Assembly: GCA_040905145.1 (NCBI GenBank)
Contig: JBBDSC010000161.1
Span: 1-64,000 of the forward strand
Origin: DATGMS01 sp040905145
GTDB lineage: Bacteria > Bacteroidota > Bacteroidia > Cytophagales > Cyclobacteriaceae
Direction: 5' to 3'
DNA length: 64,000 bases
Position numbers and translations under genes: made by a program. The notes under the pieces are model-generated. The model made no database searches. It was not told the DNA's origin and was given only the letters and a program-made list of their open reading frames with translations. Position 1 is the stretch's first letter. The number at the start of each line of letters is the position of its first letter. Of the stretch, positions 17,091 through 25,312 are shown one piece after another.

Positions 17091-19534
17091 TTTCCATGAA
17101 AAATTTAATGGCTTTGCTGCTGCTTTTGGGAATCCAGGTTAATGCCTTCTCCCAGCTTGAGCCCTACCAATGGCGGGTGGGAATCAGTGGTGGGTATGCC
17201 AACTATTATGGTGATCTGAGTCCCTATCCCATATCTTCCATCCGTGACCACAAGGATATTTTCCGGTTGTTCAACTATAACAAAAATCATATTCACGATT
17301 ACTCCTATGCAATAAGCTTGGAAAAAAGGCTCACTGCTTCTGTGGGATTGCAATTTTCTGTGGGGAAATATTCCATCTCCATGAGTGACAGGTATGTTAA
17401 TCCCAACAATATCCTTCAATTGGATGCTCCTAATTTTGAAAGAGCCTTAAACTTTAAGACTGAGATTCTGGACTATGGGATAGGATTGGTAATGAGGACA
17501 GATAATGGGGAATTGCTCAACAAAAATGCTTTTATGGCTCCGTATTTAACTTTTGGAATGGGTTGGGCAAATTTTAAAGTATTCGGGGATTTGTATGACG
17601 AAAACAATAATCCCTACAACTATACCACCTTTAGCCCTATCAATGACGGAGACTTCGAAACCCGGCTGGATAATCTTTACACGGAATTGCCGGAGGGATA
17701 CACGGATAATTCATTTTATAGTAACCTGGGTGTGGGTTTGCGCTTTAGGATAGGAAAAAAACTGGAACTATTTGCCCAAAGCGATTTTAAACATGCGTTC
17801 ACGGATTACCTGGATGATGTTAGTGGCCTCTACAGAGTACAATATGATTCTCCGGAGCAACAATATGCGGCCCTGCCCGGCGGGGCTCCGATTGATTGGG
17901 AAAATCCCTTCCGCGGAAACAGCAATGGCCGAAAGGATTGGTATATTTTCCACAGTATAGGAATTAAACTAAGCTTTAGCCCTATGAAATCCACCTTTAC
18001 GGCATCCAGGATAAGTCCTGGAAGACATACCCAACTTAAAGATATCCCAGCAGAGGATGATCAATCCTCAGAACATTCGGACTCCCTGTCTTCAGTAGAT
18101 GAAAAAATGGAAGCGGGCAATAACTACTTCACTTTTATCCAATTAAACCAGCCCTATAACAGAGATTCCTCCTATTATTCCTTTAAAATTTTGGAATCCG
18201 ATGTTTCCCTATTGAATTTGGAAAACCAACAGATGGATAATGAAAATCTCCTTGATTCCCTAAATTCTCAATTGGATTCTTTACAGTCTATGCAGGAGAG
18301 AATCACTCTTGCATCCCCCAATAATGAATTAAATGCACAACCGTTGGTAACCGTCGAAAAAGACGTAGAGGCGGTTGAAAAGCAACTGGAAGAAGCTTTA
18401 TTAAAGAGAAAAAAAATCGAAGCTGGATTGATGACCGCCCGTCAGAATAAAGAACTGTACCAAACGGCTTATATATTATCCCAGGAAAGACAAGGTCATA
18501 GCGATAGTCTGGGTTTTGTAAATGAAATACTGCAACTGCCTGATGCTGTACGAAAAGCTTTGGCGCAACCAGGATCCTTTTTTAAAATAGATCAGGATTC
18601 AACGGGAAATTCCCAACTATTTTCCTCCTCTGGGGTTCGGAAAGATGGAATTTACAATGGAGAGGAGCAGGATTTTAGATCCGCTACAGAAAATGATGTG
18701 GTGGGGATTTATCCGAATCAAAAAAATCAGTTATACGCTGAGCTAATGCAGGAAAGAGCAAAAAATAATTACCTCCTCCGGGAGCTGGGGAATTATTCTA
18801 ACCCTTCCTTCAACCAACGGGCAGAGGGGGAGTTGTTCGATTATTATGAAAGAAGAAATAATTCACAACCTGATATCTCCTACAGAATTGACGATTATAA
18901 TGAATTTCAAAGAAGAAACCGAAGCACCGGATATGTCCTACCTCTTGTTGTTCCTCCCAACAACAATGCCCCTACTCGACGTTCTGAACAGAAGTTTATT
19001 CCGGGGAATGAAAACATAATCACCATACCGCGGCAACTGGAAATTTCTCCAGATTTACCTCGGCTCACTGATTCAGGACTCCCTTCTTATTTCCCACAAA
19101 CCCGTAGGAGAAACAATTCAAATTTCACCGACTTCTCTGTAGAAAGGAATATGGAAACCATAGATACCGCTTCTCTGGAAAAGAAGGCTTTCAATCTACC
19201 CATTAACAGCAAAGTGGAAATCTATTTTGATAACAATCAGGCAAAACCTGGACAGCAGGAATTAAACAAGCTCCTTCCTTTGGCTACAATACTAAAGAAC
19301 AATCCTACGGTAAAACTTACCATTTCTGGTTTTGCTGATAACACAGGATATCTAGGGTACAACCTGAACCTTATAAACGAAAGAATATCCAATGTAAAAA
19401 CCTTCTTGATAGAGAAAAGCGGAATTTCACCGGAGAGAATTATTATTTTATCCGGAGGTCTAATAGTGAGGGGAAAGGGTCAAAATTCAAGCCCTAAGGA
19501 TAGAAAGGTGGAGGTTTGGATTCAAGAAAAATAG
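17087..19534 (+). CDS. Large OmpA-family outer-membrane protein
   Basis: This 815-residue protein starts with a signal peptide (NLMALLLLLGIQVNAFSQ; ATG 17087 or 17096). Residues ~25-300 look like an outer-membrane beta-barrel (WRVGISGGYANYYGDLSPYP onward, closing WYIFHSIGIKLSF). Residues ~300-690 form a long, low-hydrophobicity linker with coiled-coil-like and Asn/Arg-rich parts. The last ~110 residues are an OmpA peptidoglycan-binding domain (KVEIYFDNNQAKPG; LTISGFADNTGYLGYNLNL; a basic C-terminus). It would anchor the envelope to peptidoglycan. The gene overlaps its upstream partner by four bases and ends at the terminator at 19581-19614. Confidence 0.85.
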   Translation: MISMKNLMALLLLLGIQVNAFSQLEPYQWRVGISGGYANYYGDLSPYPISSIRDHKDIFRLFNYNKNHIHDYSYAISLEKRLTASVGLQFSVGKYSISMSDRYVNPNNILQLDAPNFERALNFKTEILDYGIGLVMRTDNGELLNKNAFMAPYLTFGMGWANFKVFGDLYDENNNPYNYTTFSPINDGDFETRLDNLYTELPEGYTDNSFYSNLGVGLRFRIGKKLELFAQSDFKHAFTDYLDDVSGLYRVQYDSPEQQYAALPGGAPIDWENPFRGNSNGRKDWYIFHSIGIKLSFSPMKSTFTASRISPGRHTQLKDIPAEDDQSSEHSDSLSSVDEKMEAGNNYFTFIQLNQPYNRDSSYYSFKILESDVSLLNLENQQMDNENLLDSLNSQLDSLQSMQERITLASPNNELNAQPLVTVEKDVEAVEKQLEEALLKRKKIEAGLMTARQNKELYQTAYILSQERQGHSDSLGFVNEILQLPDAVRKALAQPGSFFKIDQDSTGNSQLFSSSGVRKDGIYNGEEQDFRSATENDVVGIYPNQKNQLYAELMQERAKNNYLLRELGNYSNPSFNQRAEGELFDYYERRNNSQPDISYRIDDYNEFQRRNRSTGYVLPLVVPPNNNAPTRRSEQKFIPGNENIITIPRQLEISPDLPRLTDSGLPSYFPQTRRRNNSNFTDFSVERNMETIDTASLEKKAFNLPINSKVEIYFDNNQAKPGQQELNKLLPLATILKNNPTVKLTISGFADNTGYLGYNLNLINERISNVKTFLIEKSGISPERIIILSGGLIVRGKGQNSSPKDRKVEVWIQEK

Positions 19535-19580
19535 TAGGATAGCTTCCCAACAAGAACCCATACCAAAAAAGATAAAATAA

Positions 19581-19614
19581 AAAAACCTTGCTCCCATCCG
19601 AAAGCAAGGTTTTT
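19581..19614. terminator. Bidirectional intrinsic terminator
   Basis: The exact 12-bp inverted repeat AAAAACCTTGCT / AGCAAGGTTTTT with a 10-base loop lies between the OmpA-domain gene and the convergent beta-barrel pseudogene. It has A/T runs on both flanks. Confidence 0.88.
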
Positions 19615-19636
19615 GCACCATTAGCTATAGTTGAAG

Positions 19637-20308
19637 TTATAATCCAATCCCAATGTAAAGCTGTGCGACAGAATTTTTGGAATCATTGGTCAAAGTTCCC
19701 GCAAAGTCAGATTTACCCACTTCCTGCAACCCGTAGTTATAACGAGCCCCAATTGTCACGTTCTGAACATCAAAAGCGACTCCACCCACTAACCCATAAT
19801 CAATCCGGTTAAAATCATCAGTATCCAATTCATTAATATCCGATGGGTCCAAATCAGACGTTTTCAGATCTTTGACATTGGCAGAAATAAGGTAAGAAAG
19901 ATAAGGGCCGGCGTGGACATTCAAAGGTCCTATATTTACAGCCAAGGCTACGGGTACCTGAATATAGTTAAGGTTAAAGCGAACTTCTCCGGGTTCAATT
20001 CCCAAGAAGTTTTCCAAATCAGAGCCACCGTATGTTACTTTAGAACCAACGTTGGAATAGATCACTTCAGGCTGTATTGCCACCATGTCGGCAAGGGGAA
20101 TTTTTCCAAATACTCCAAAGTGAACACCTGTTTTCATGTTTTCGTCTTCTGCATTAGGCTGATCGACATAAAGCTAGGAAAGATTCACTCCCCCTTTAAT
20201 GCCAAACTTAGGTCCAGGATTATTATCTTGTGCTTTTACCTGCGCAGCAACCAAGAGCAATAGAATCGCAAAGCTTATTCCGGTAACTTTTTTAAAAGAA
20301 TGTAACAT
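19637..20308 (-). pseudogene. Outer-membrane beta-barrel protein gene with one in-frame TAG
   Basis: The full frame runs from ATG 20308 to a stop at 19637 (224 codons) and is broken once, by a TAG at codon 45 (20174-20176). Codons 1-44 give a clean signal peptide (SFAILLLLVAAQVKA) and the first strand KFGIKGGVNLS. After the TAG the same frame continues LYVDQPNAEDENMKTGVHFG into a porin-family (PF13568-like) barrel, including VAIQPEVIYSNVGSKV and ending in a final aromatic strand. Everything else is intact, so this is either a recent nonsense mutation or a sequencing error. Without readthrough only a 166-residue, signal-less product from ATG 20137 is possible. Confidence 0.8.
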
Positions 20309-20737
20309 AATTTTTTACGGTTTTGAGGTTGATTAAATACTAGCTTTTGTACAAGAAATACTTCTGTATTATCAGGTATTCACGATGAATACGGATTTTG
20401 TTACAAAAGTTATACCTATATCCCTGCTATTTTTATTTTTTTTTATTTTTAATTAATTTACTGGCAATTCCTTTTATGGATGCCAAAAGTCGTCCGATTT
20501 TTTATGGATGTGTTATGGAATAACTTGAACTAAAAAGAAATCATAAGACTGAACTTCCTCTGTTTCAGGGGGCATTATTTTTTTTCAAAAAAAGCCAGCT
20601 AAAAGGAATTTTAAAAAAAGATATAAAAAATCAAGGATTATTATATTTCCCAACCTTCTGATATGCTTTTGTCCCAAATGAAGCAGAATAACTTTATCAA
20701 ACTTATACTGTGATTCCTAGATTAAACTTATTTTATA

Positions 20738-20956
20738 GTACAGGTATTAATGTCGTTTAGTTAAGCAAATCATGTCACCCCTTCGGGGTTGGTATAGCGT
20801 TATACCATTTCATTCTATAGTCCTATCATCCCTTCGGGATTGAAAAAAGCCTGAAAGGCTGGCATTATAAAAACAAAGCAACCAAAGATGTTTAAACCCC
20901 GAAGGGGTGACATATAATCTTGGCAACTTCCTTAACTAGACATTGGTACAGGTATT
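20738..20956. mobile_element. Small MITE-like hairpin element with terminal inverted repeats
   Basis: The core (about 20749-20945) begins AATGTCGTTTAGTTAAG and ends with the reverse complement of CAATGTCTAGTTAAGG, giving imperfect terminal inverted repeats. It is flanked on both sides by the 11-base word GTACAGGTATT (20738-20748 and 20946-20956), like a target-site duplication. Inside are four 5-bp hairpins: ACCCC-TTC-GGGGT (20777-20789), ATCCC-TTC-GGGAT (20828-20840), AGCCT-GAA-AGGCT (20848-20860) and ACCCC-GAA-GGGGT (20896-20908). The first two and last two are in opposite orientation, so the whole element is one large palindrome. There is no coding capacity. It sits 20 bases before a broken efflux-pump gene. 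Confidence 0.65.
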
Positions 20957-20976
20957 GAAAATTTTACGCATTACTT

Positions 20977-21665
20977 TTGTGGATAGTACGATTAGCATTA
21001 AACAGGCCGTATACCGTTGCTGCTATGGCCCGGCGGATTATAATTTTGGGAGCTCTTTCCATTATAAGGACACCCACTGATATCTTCCCGAACATCAACA
21101 TTCCCGTGGTGAATGTAATCTGGACGTCCAAGGGCCTCTCTACCGAGGAGATGGACAAAATGATTACCAACTGGAGTGAATGTACCATCTCCAGTAACGT
21201 CAGCAATGTCCGAAAAATAGAATCGCAAACGCACCGTGGTGTGGCTGTGGTAAAAATATTTTTTCAGCCTGATGTTAAGATAGAGGAAGCGGTAACACAG
21301 GCCTCGGCCAGTTTCCAATCTATTATCCGCCGGATGCCTGTTGGAACACAACCTCCTTTTATTTTCCGGTATAACGCCACAGACGTACCTATTTTACAGC
21401 TGGGCTTCTCTTCTGATAGCCTGTCCGAATCACAGGTATATGATTATGTCCGTACCCGTATATCGAATCCCTTTGGGGGAAAAAGTCGGCTGATTCAGTA
21501 GATCTTGATCCCCAGTTCATGATGGCGAGGGGGTAACCCCAGAGGAAGTAGTGAATGCTGTTTCGGCCCAAAATCTGACTTTGCGGGGCGGGATTGCCAA
21601 ATTCGGAGGGCGGCAATACACTGTGCGCCTGAATTCCAGACCGAGTATTTTATCCGCTCTTAATG
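20977..21665 (+). pseudogene. N-terminal remnant of an RND efflux permease gene
   Basis: The frame from TTG 20977 begins WIVRLALNRPYTVAA and contains RTPTDIFPNINIPVVNVIW, the usual start of AcrB/MdtB-like RND inner-membrane permeases. Around residues 158-165 about 15 residues are missing before PFGGKSR. Homology then shifts frame at ~21498 (DLDPQFMMARG), again at the G-run near 21532, and resumes as EEVVNAVSAQNLTL and YTVRLNSRPSILSALNA until ~21665. The remaining ~800 residues are gone. An intact permease has about 1,000-1,050 residues. This is clearly a dead gene, next to the hairpin element at 20738-20956. Confidence 0.85.
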
Positions 21666-21827
21666 CCCCGTTTTTTTTCTCCCACTGTTTCATTTTATTT
21701 CTGTGGGAGGCATTTTATTGGTCAGAAAGAATTATATTGTTCTATTCTTTTACTTTTTCTTTTCACTGTAACACTTAAATTTTGAAATAGGTTAGATTTA
21801 ATATATTGCTCCACCTAAGGGTACCCA

Positions 21828-21868
21828 GAGTCGCAGACTCCATTTTTATCCTCACGCGTTGCAAACGC
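21828..21868. repeat. Two short hairpins with identical GCA loops
   Basis: GAGTC-GCA-GACTC (21828-21840) and GCGTT-GCA-AACGC (21856-21868) are two perfect 5-bp stems, both with a GCA triloop, 15 bases apart. They lie in the gap between the RND remnant and the second Crp/Fnr gene. A further hairpin GCCGT-TTCTTC-ACGGC lies at 21969-21984, in the probable leader of that gene. The pattern is REP-like rather than coding. Confidence 0.5.
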
Positions 21869-21916
21869 ACGACAACCACCGTTTACAGTTGGATACTAAA
21901 TGATTTCCAATATCCC

Positions 21917-21947
21917 CTTGAAAATCAAAGTATTGAAAGTATATTTA
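21917..21947 (+). promoter_or_regulatory. Candidate Bacteroidota promoter for the Crp/Fnr gene
   Basis: CTTG (21917-21920), a 19-base spacer, then TATATTTA (21940-21947) matches the TTTG-N19-TAnnTTTG consensus with one mismatch in each box. Transcription would start near 21953, giving a ~70-base leader before ATG 22027 that includes the GCCGT/ACGGC hairpin. Confidence 0.5.
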
Positions 21948-22026
21948 TCTCCATAACGTTTGCCCCATGCCGTTTCTTCACGGCCACTGCGCAACCACAA
22001 ATGTTCGGCAGCTAAATAAAACAACC

Positions 22027-22605
22027 ATGGACAACAAATTGGTGATTTATTTTTCCAGGATTATGCCTCTTTCAGACGAAGAAAAAAATGCCATTACTGA
22101 GAGTATGGTTGTTAAAACATTCAAAAAAGGGACTGTTTTATTGGAAGAAGGCAAAATTTCTACCGAATGTTATTTTGTGTTGGAGGGTTGTGTTCGACAG
22201 TATTATATCGTTGATGGGGAAGAAGTGACCAATAATTTTTTCACGGAAGAACAGTTTGTGGTGTCACATATTAGTTTTGCTCAAAGAATCCCTGCCAATC
22301 ATTATTTTTCCTGTTGTGAAGATAGCACTTTGGTGGTCGCAAATGAGCAAAAAGAAAATGATCTTTATCAAAGGTTCCCCAAATTTGAAACGATTTCCCG
22401 AATAATAGTGGGAAACGGGTTTGGAGAACAACAGGAAGCAATGGCTTCCTATATCACGGATTCTCCGGAACAACGTTATTTGAAATTATTAAAATCAAGA
22501 CCTGATCTGTTCCAAAGAATACCCCAATACCAACTTGCCAGTTATATTGGGGTCAAACCGGAATCTTTAAGCAGGATCAGGAAAAGGATTTATCACAAGG
22601 TTTAA
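22027..22605 (+). CDS. Crp/Fnr-family transcriptional regulator (paralogue)
   Basis: A 192-residue regulator starting at MDNKLVIYF; an ATG 60 bases upstream would add an unrelated arm, so 22027 is preferred. It has the cyclic-nucleotide-binding fold (TFKKGTVLLEEGK, CYFVLEGCVRQYY) and a C-terminal HTH (LASYIGVKPESLSRIRKR) almost identical to that of the protein at 14052-14669, so the DNA targets may overlap. The effector-pocket regions differ more than the HTH, suggesting different inputs (inference). It is flanked by repeat arrays and pseudogenes, and is monocistronic. Confidence 0.87.
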   Translation: MDNKLVIYFSRIMPLSDEEKNAITESMVVKTFKKGTVLLEEGKISTECYFVLEGCVRQYYIVDGEEVTNNFFTEEQFVVSHISFAQRIPANHYFSCCEDSTLVVANEQKENDLYQRFPKFETISRIIVGNGFGEQQEAMASYITDSPEQRYLKLLKSRPDLFQRIPQYQLASYIGVKPESLSRIRKRIYHKV

Positions 22606-22639
22606 GGAGTTCTTGCTTTTTAATTCAATAACAACCGAA

Positions 22640-22979
22640 ATTCAACCCCCTCGGGGTTGGGCTGTTATCATGCATCATCCTACCCACCCATTTCATGGGG
22701 GCTAATCTAATTCATTCCTTTCAGGAATGGAAATCAATTGGAACGGGTTATCGCGTTTAGGCATTTTGATTACTAAAATTCCTGTCCTTCAAGTATGGGG
22801 GTGATTTGGACAAATTCAGGAATTTTGGCTAAGCGATCCCTAAACAAATTTTACCTGAACAAAAAGTCAAAGCCCCAGGTGACCCCAACCCAGACAGGGG
22901 TTAAATTCGATTAGCCCCGCATTGTCATGCGGGGAAGGATAATACCCCGGATCCTAACCAATCCTGAAAGGGGTTGAAT
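22640..22979. repeat. Head-to-head array of short hairpins with inverted ends
   Basis: The unit begins ATTCAACCCC (22640-22649) and ends with the exact reverse complement GGGGTTGAAT (22970-22979). Left-half hairpins are CAACCCC-CTC-GGGGTTG (22643-22659), CCCAT-TTC-ATGGG (22687-22699) and ATTCCT-TTC-AGGAAT (22714-22728). Right-half ones are CCCCGCAT-TGTC-ATGCGGGG (22915-22934) and an imperfect GAA-loop stem ending at 22976. The centre (about 22740-22870) is plain AT-rich DNA. The design matches the element at 20738-20956: TTC-loop hairpins facing GAA-loop hairpins. No gene is present in 22606-23049. Confidence 0.6.
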
Positions 22980-23049
22980 ATTAGCCCCAAATCAATGCCG
23001 GTTTTTCTATTTTGGGTTTTCTGGTAGTTTGCGATTATACTTTAGTAAA

Positions 23050-24018
23050 CTATACAGTAATAATGACACTCCCCTTTTTGTGTCCTTTTTCTACATACTT
23101 ATGAGCTTCTTCAATCTGTGATAAAGGGTAGTGATTATCAATTACAGTTTTGATTTTTCCCATTTTCAATAATTCTTTAAGCTCTATTAAATAATTAAAA
23201 CGTTCCTTGACCGGGAGCATCCCTGTGGACGAAGACTTTGCTTTTTTACTACCGGATATTGAAGTCCAAATCATTTGTATGAAAAATGGGAAACCAATAA
23301 CAGTTGAAAGATAAACCCCGTTTTGGGTGAGCGAATTTTTGCATTGTGGATAAGACCTTTTACCAACCGTTTCAAAAATGATATCATATTGATCTTCGTT
23401 TTGGGTGAAATCATCTTTTGTATAGTCAATTACACGATCAGCCCCTAAAGATTTGACCAGTGCTACATTGGCAGTGCTACAAACCCCCGTAACTTTTGCA
23501 CCTACGTGCTTGGCATATTGCACGGCATAAGTTCCTAAAGCACCTGATGCCCCGTTTATCAGCACCTTATGGTCTTTCTTAATATTGGCTTTACTCTGTA
23601 AGAAGTTCAATACAGTGATGGCGCTTCCACTAACGGGAGCGGCTTCTTCATAGCTGATGTTTTCCGGAATAGTAGTGATTACATCATCCTCCTTTACACA
23701 TACATACTCCGCATAACAGCCAAGTGAAGTCGTTCCACCGAATACTTTATCCCCGATTTTAAACAGAGTAACCCCTTTTCCTGCTTCCACGATTTCTCCT
23801 GCAAATTCAAATCCCAGAATAGATCTTTTGGGTTTTTTTAACCCCAGATAAATCCTGCCAATAACCGGTTTACCTTTCCTCATCATGATATCCGCCGCGG
23901 TAACGGTGCTTGCATACACCCTGATCAAAACCTCATTGGACTTTGGACAGGGTTTCGCTACCTCATTAAGATGGAACACTTCCGGTTCTCCGTATTCCAT
24001 ATATTCAATTGCTTTCAT
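23050..24018 (-). CDS. NAD(P)-dependent alcohol dehydrogenase/quinone reductase (MDR superfamily)
   Basis: A 322-residue medium-chain dehydrogenase/reductase. The N-terminal catalytic part shows VLIRVYASTVTAADIMMRKG and GFEFAGEIVEAGKGVTLFKI. The Rossmann part carries VLINGASGALGTYAVQYAKH, with GASGALG as the cofactor motif. The catalytic-zinc cysteines and histidine of zinc ADHs are not obvious, so it is most like the zinc-free quinone-oxidoreductase branch. The natural substrate is unknown. It is monocistronic and convergent with the Crp/Fnr gene across the repeat array. Confidence 0.85.
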   Translation of the reverse strand: MKAIEYMEYGEPEVFHLNEVAKPCPKSNEVLIRVYASTVTAADIMMRKGKPVIGRIYLGLKKPKRSILGFEFAGEIVEAGKGVTLFKIGDKVFGGTTSLGCYAEYVCVKEDDVITTIPENISYEEAAPVSGSAITVLNFLQSKANIKKDHKVLINGASGALGTYAVQYAKHVGAKVTGVCSTANVALVKSLGADRVIDYTKDDFTQNEDQYDIIFETVGKRSYPQCKNSLTQNGVYLSTVIGFPFFIQMIWTSISGSKKAKSSSTGMLPVKERFNYLIELKELLKMGKIKTVIDNHYPLSQIEEAHKYVEKGHKKGSVIITV

Positions 24019-24360
24019 ATTGACATATTCTATTGTGTTTAATTAATCCTGTTTATATCTGTTTGACAAATTCAAAAGCTTAATGTTTCAACATCACTGT
24101 AGGTATAAGTGAGCATTGCCAAATAACCATGATGCTGAGAGTTTCCCTTTCATGTCTTGCATTTCGGCGTTCGTTTGTTTGATTTCATAATGTTTTTGTT
24201 TTAAGTTCTGATTTTTGCGGTCTTGCGCTTTAATCTTACTTTACCTGCCTGTATTCTAAGGTAAATGCAAGGGAAATAGTACAATTTTTTGATTTATGCG
24301 GTAGGCAGGCGTAATCTCTTAATCATCTCCTCTTCCTCCTTCAAAGATTCATCGATTATT
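24019..24360 (-). other. Gap holding two minus-strand coding remnants
   Basis: This 342-base gap has no intact gene. On the minus strand, just past the 133-residue membrane-protein gene and in another frame, a short piece reads AEIIDESLKEEEEMIKRL and then stops near 24298. Further on, a ~46-codon piece ending near 24078 is coiled-coil-like (NLKQKHYEIKQTNAEMQDMK) and ends HLYLQ. The Glu/Lys-rich composition looks coded, but neither has a start nor a family I recognise. An inverted CCTGCCT/AGGCAGG pair lies between them. Confidence 0.3.
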
Positions 24361-24762
24361 TCAGCTATTCTTATTTTTGGTTATGCGATAGCATAATAAA
24401 ACTGCCATAATGGTCAGGGGAGTAAATAAGATAGTTTCTATTGTTGTTTTTGCAAAAAGATTTCCAACAGTGTTCAAGGAAAATAAAATAATATATACCC
24501 ATAAAATCACATTCAAGATTTTAGGATGAATTTTTACATACAAATGTTTCCCTTTGATAAGAATGATGAAGAGTAGAACTGAGATTAAAACAATTGAGAT
24601 CAATTCAAAAACAATCATTTCCTGAACGCTTTCTATCAACCCGCCCCAAACAATCTCGTATGGAATAATCCGGCCCAAAACCAAAAAGTGAAAAATTAAT
24701 ACAGCATTCAATAATATTGTCATTGTGTTTACTGCAAATGGAAAAGGGATTCGGTAAATCAT
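24361..24762 (-). CDS. Small four-helix membrane protein, unknown function
   Basis: This 133-residue frame is almost entirely hydrophobic, with about four transmembrane helices (TMTILLNAVLIFHFLVLG; ELISIVLISVLLFIILI; ILNVILWVYIILFSL; FTPLTIMAVLLCYRI) and a short basic tail. The ATG start places the first helix near the N-terminus. It has no recognised family and no operon partner. Location among remnants leaves its status uncertain, but the frame is uninterrupted and the helix spacing is regular, which supports a real gene. Confidence 0.6.
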   Translation of the reverse strand: MIYRIPFPFAVNTMTILLNAVLIFHFLVLGRIIPYEIVWGGLIESVQEMIVFELISIVLISVLLFIILIKGKHLYVKIHPKILNVILWVYIILFSLNTVGNLFAKTTIETILFTPLTIMAVLLCYRITKNKNS

Positions 24763-24943
24763 ATTTTATTGTTTTAGATTTTATTTATTAGGTCTAATTT
24801 TAATTTCATCTATATCAGCTAATTTTTAGAGGAAGTTGAAATCGGTGTATAAAGTATTCAATTTATTTCATGCCGCCAGCTGGTTTCTTAACACCACTGG
24901 CGGACATGATTTAATTGTTTATCGACGTAATGCCTATCTGCTG

Positions 24944-25312
24944 TCAATCTACAAACTCAACCACATGGGCACTGACAGTAATGGTCCTTTTGTAATAAAA
25001 AGGGGGAACGCCACCTAAGTGTTGCTCCGTCACCAAATTAACCAGCGCCTTGGAACCGGATAAGTTAGCTTTATTGATCAGCTCGGAGTATGCATTTTGG
25101 TAGAGTTGCTTTTTGTTCACTCCCCCAAAAGCCAATATGTAGCTAACTTCAGCACTTCCGCTTACCTGCTCAACCACCGTGTAATTTTTGCTTGCGAGGT
25201 GAACCTGTGTAGAATTACTATTGTGATTGAGCACGATTGCCTGATTGACTCCACAGGAGTTAAGGGATATCAAAAGTGCGGTTGCAATTAATGAATAAAC
25301 TGTTTTTTTCAT
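24944..25312 (-). CDS. DUF6567-like lipoprotein
   Basis: A 122-residue protein with a lipoprotein signal (MKKTVYSLIATALLISLNSC; lipobox cysteine at residue 20). The mature part reads VNQAIVLNHNSNSTQVHLAS, then a glycine-containing YILAFGGVNKKQLYQNAY segment and KALVNLVTEQHLGGVPPFYY. These are the conserved stretches I associate with the small Bacteroidota family DUF6567. It is probably anchored to the inner face of the outer membrane; its function is unknown. A single gene with AT-rich flanks. Confidence 0.75.
   Translation of the reverse strand: MKKTVYSLIATALLISLNSCGVNQAIVLNHNSNSTQVHLASKNYTVVEQVSGSAEVSYILAFGGVNKKQLYQNAYSELINKANLSGSKALVNLVTEQHLGGVPPFYYKRTITVSAHVVEFVD

Noticed and set aside
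20749..22979. The hairpin arrays as CRISPR arrays
   Set aside because: The repeats are palindromes of varying sequence, not identical direct repeats with uniform spacers, and no cas genes are present.
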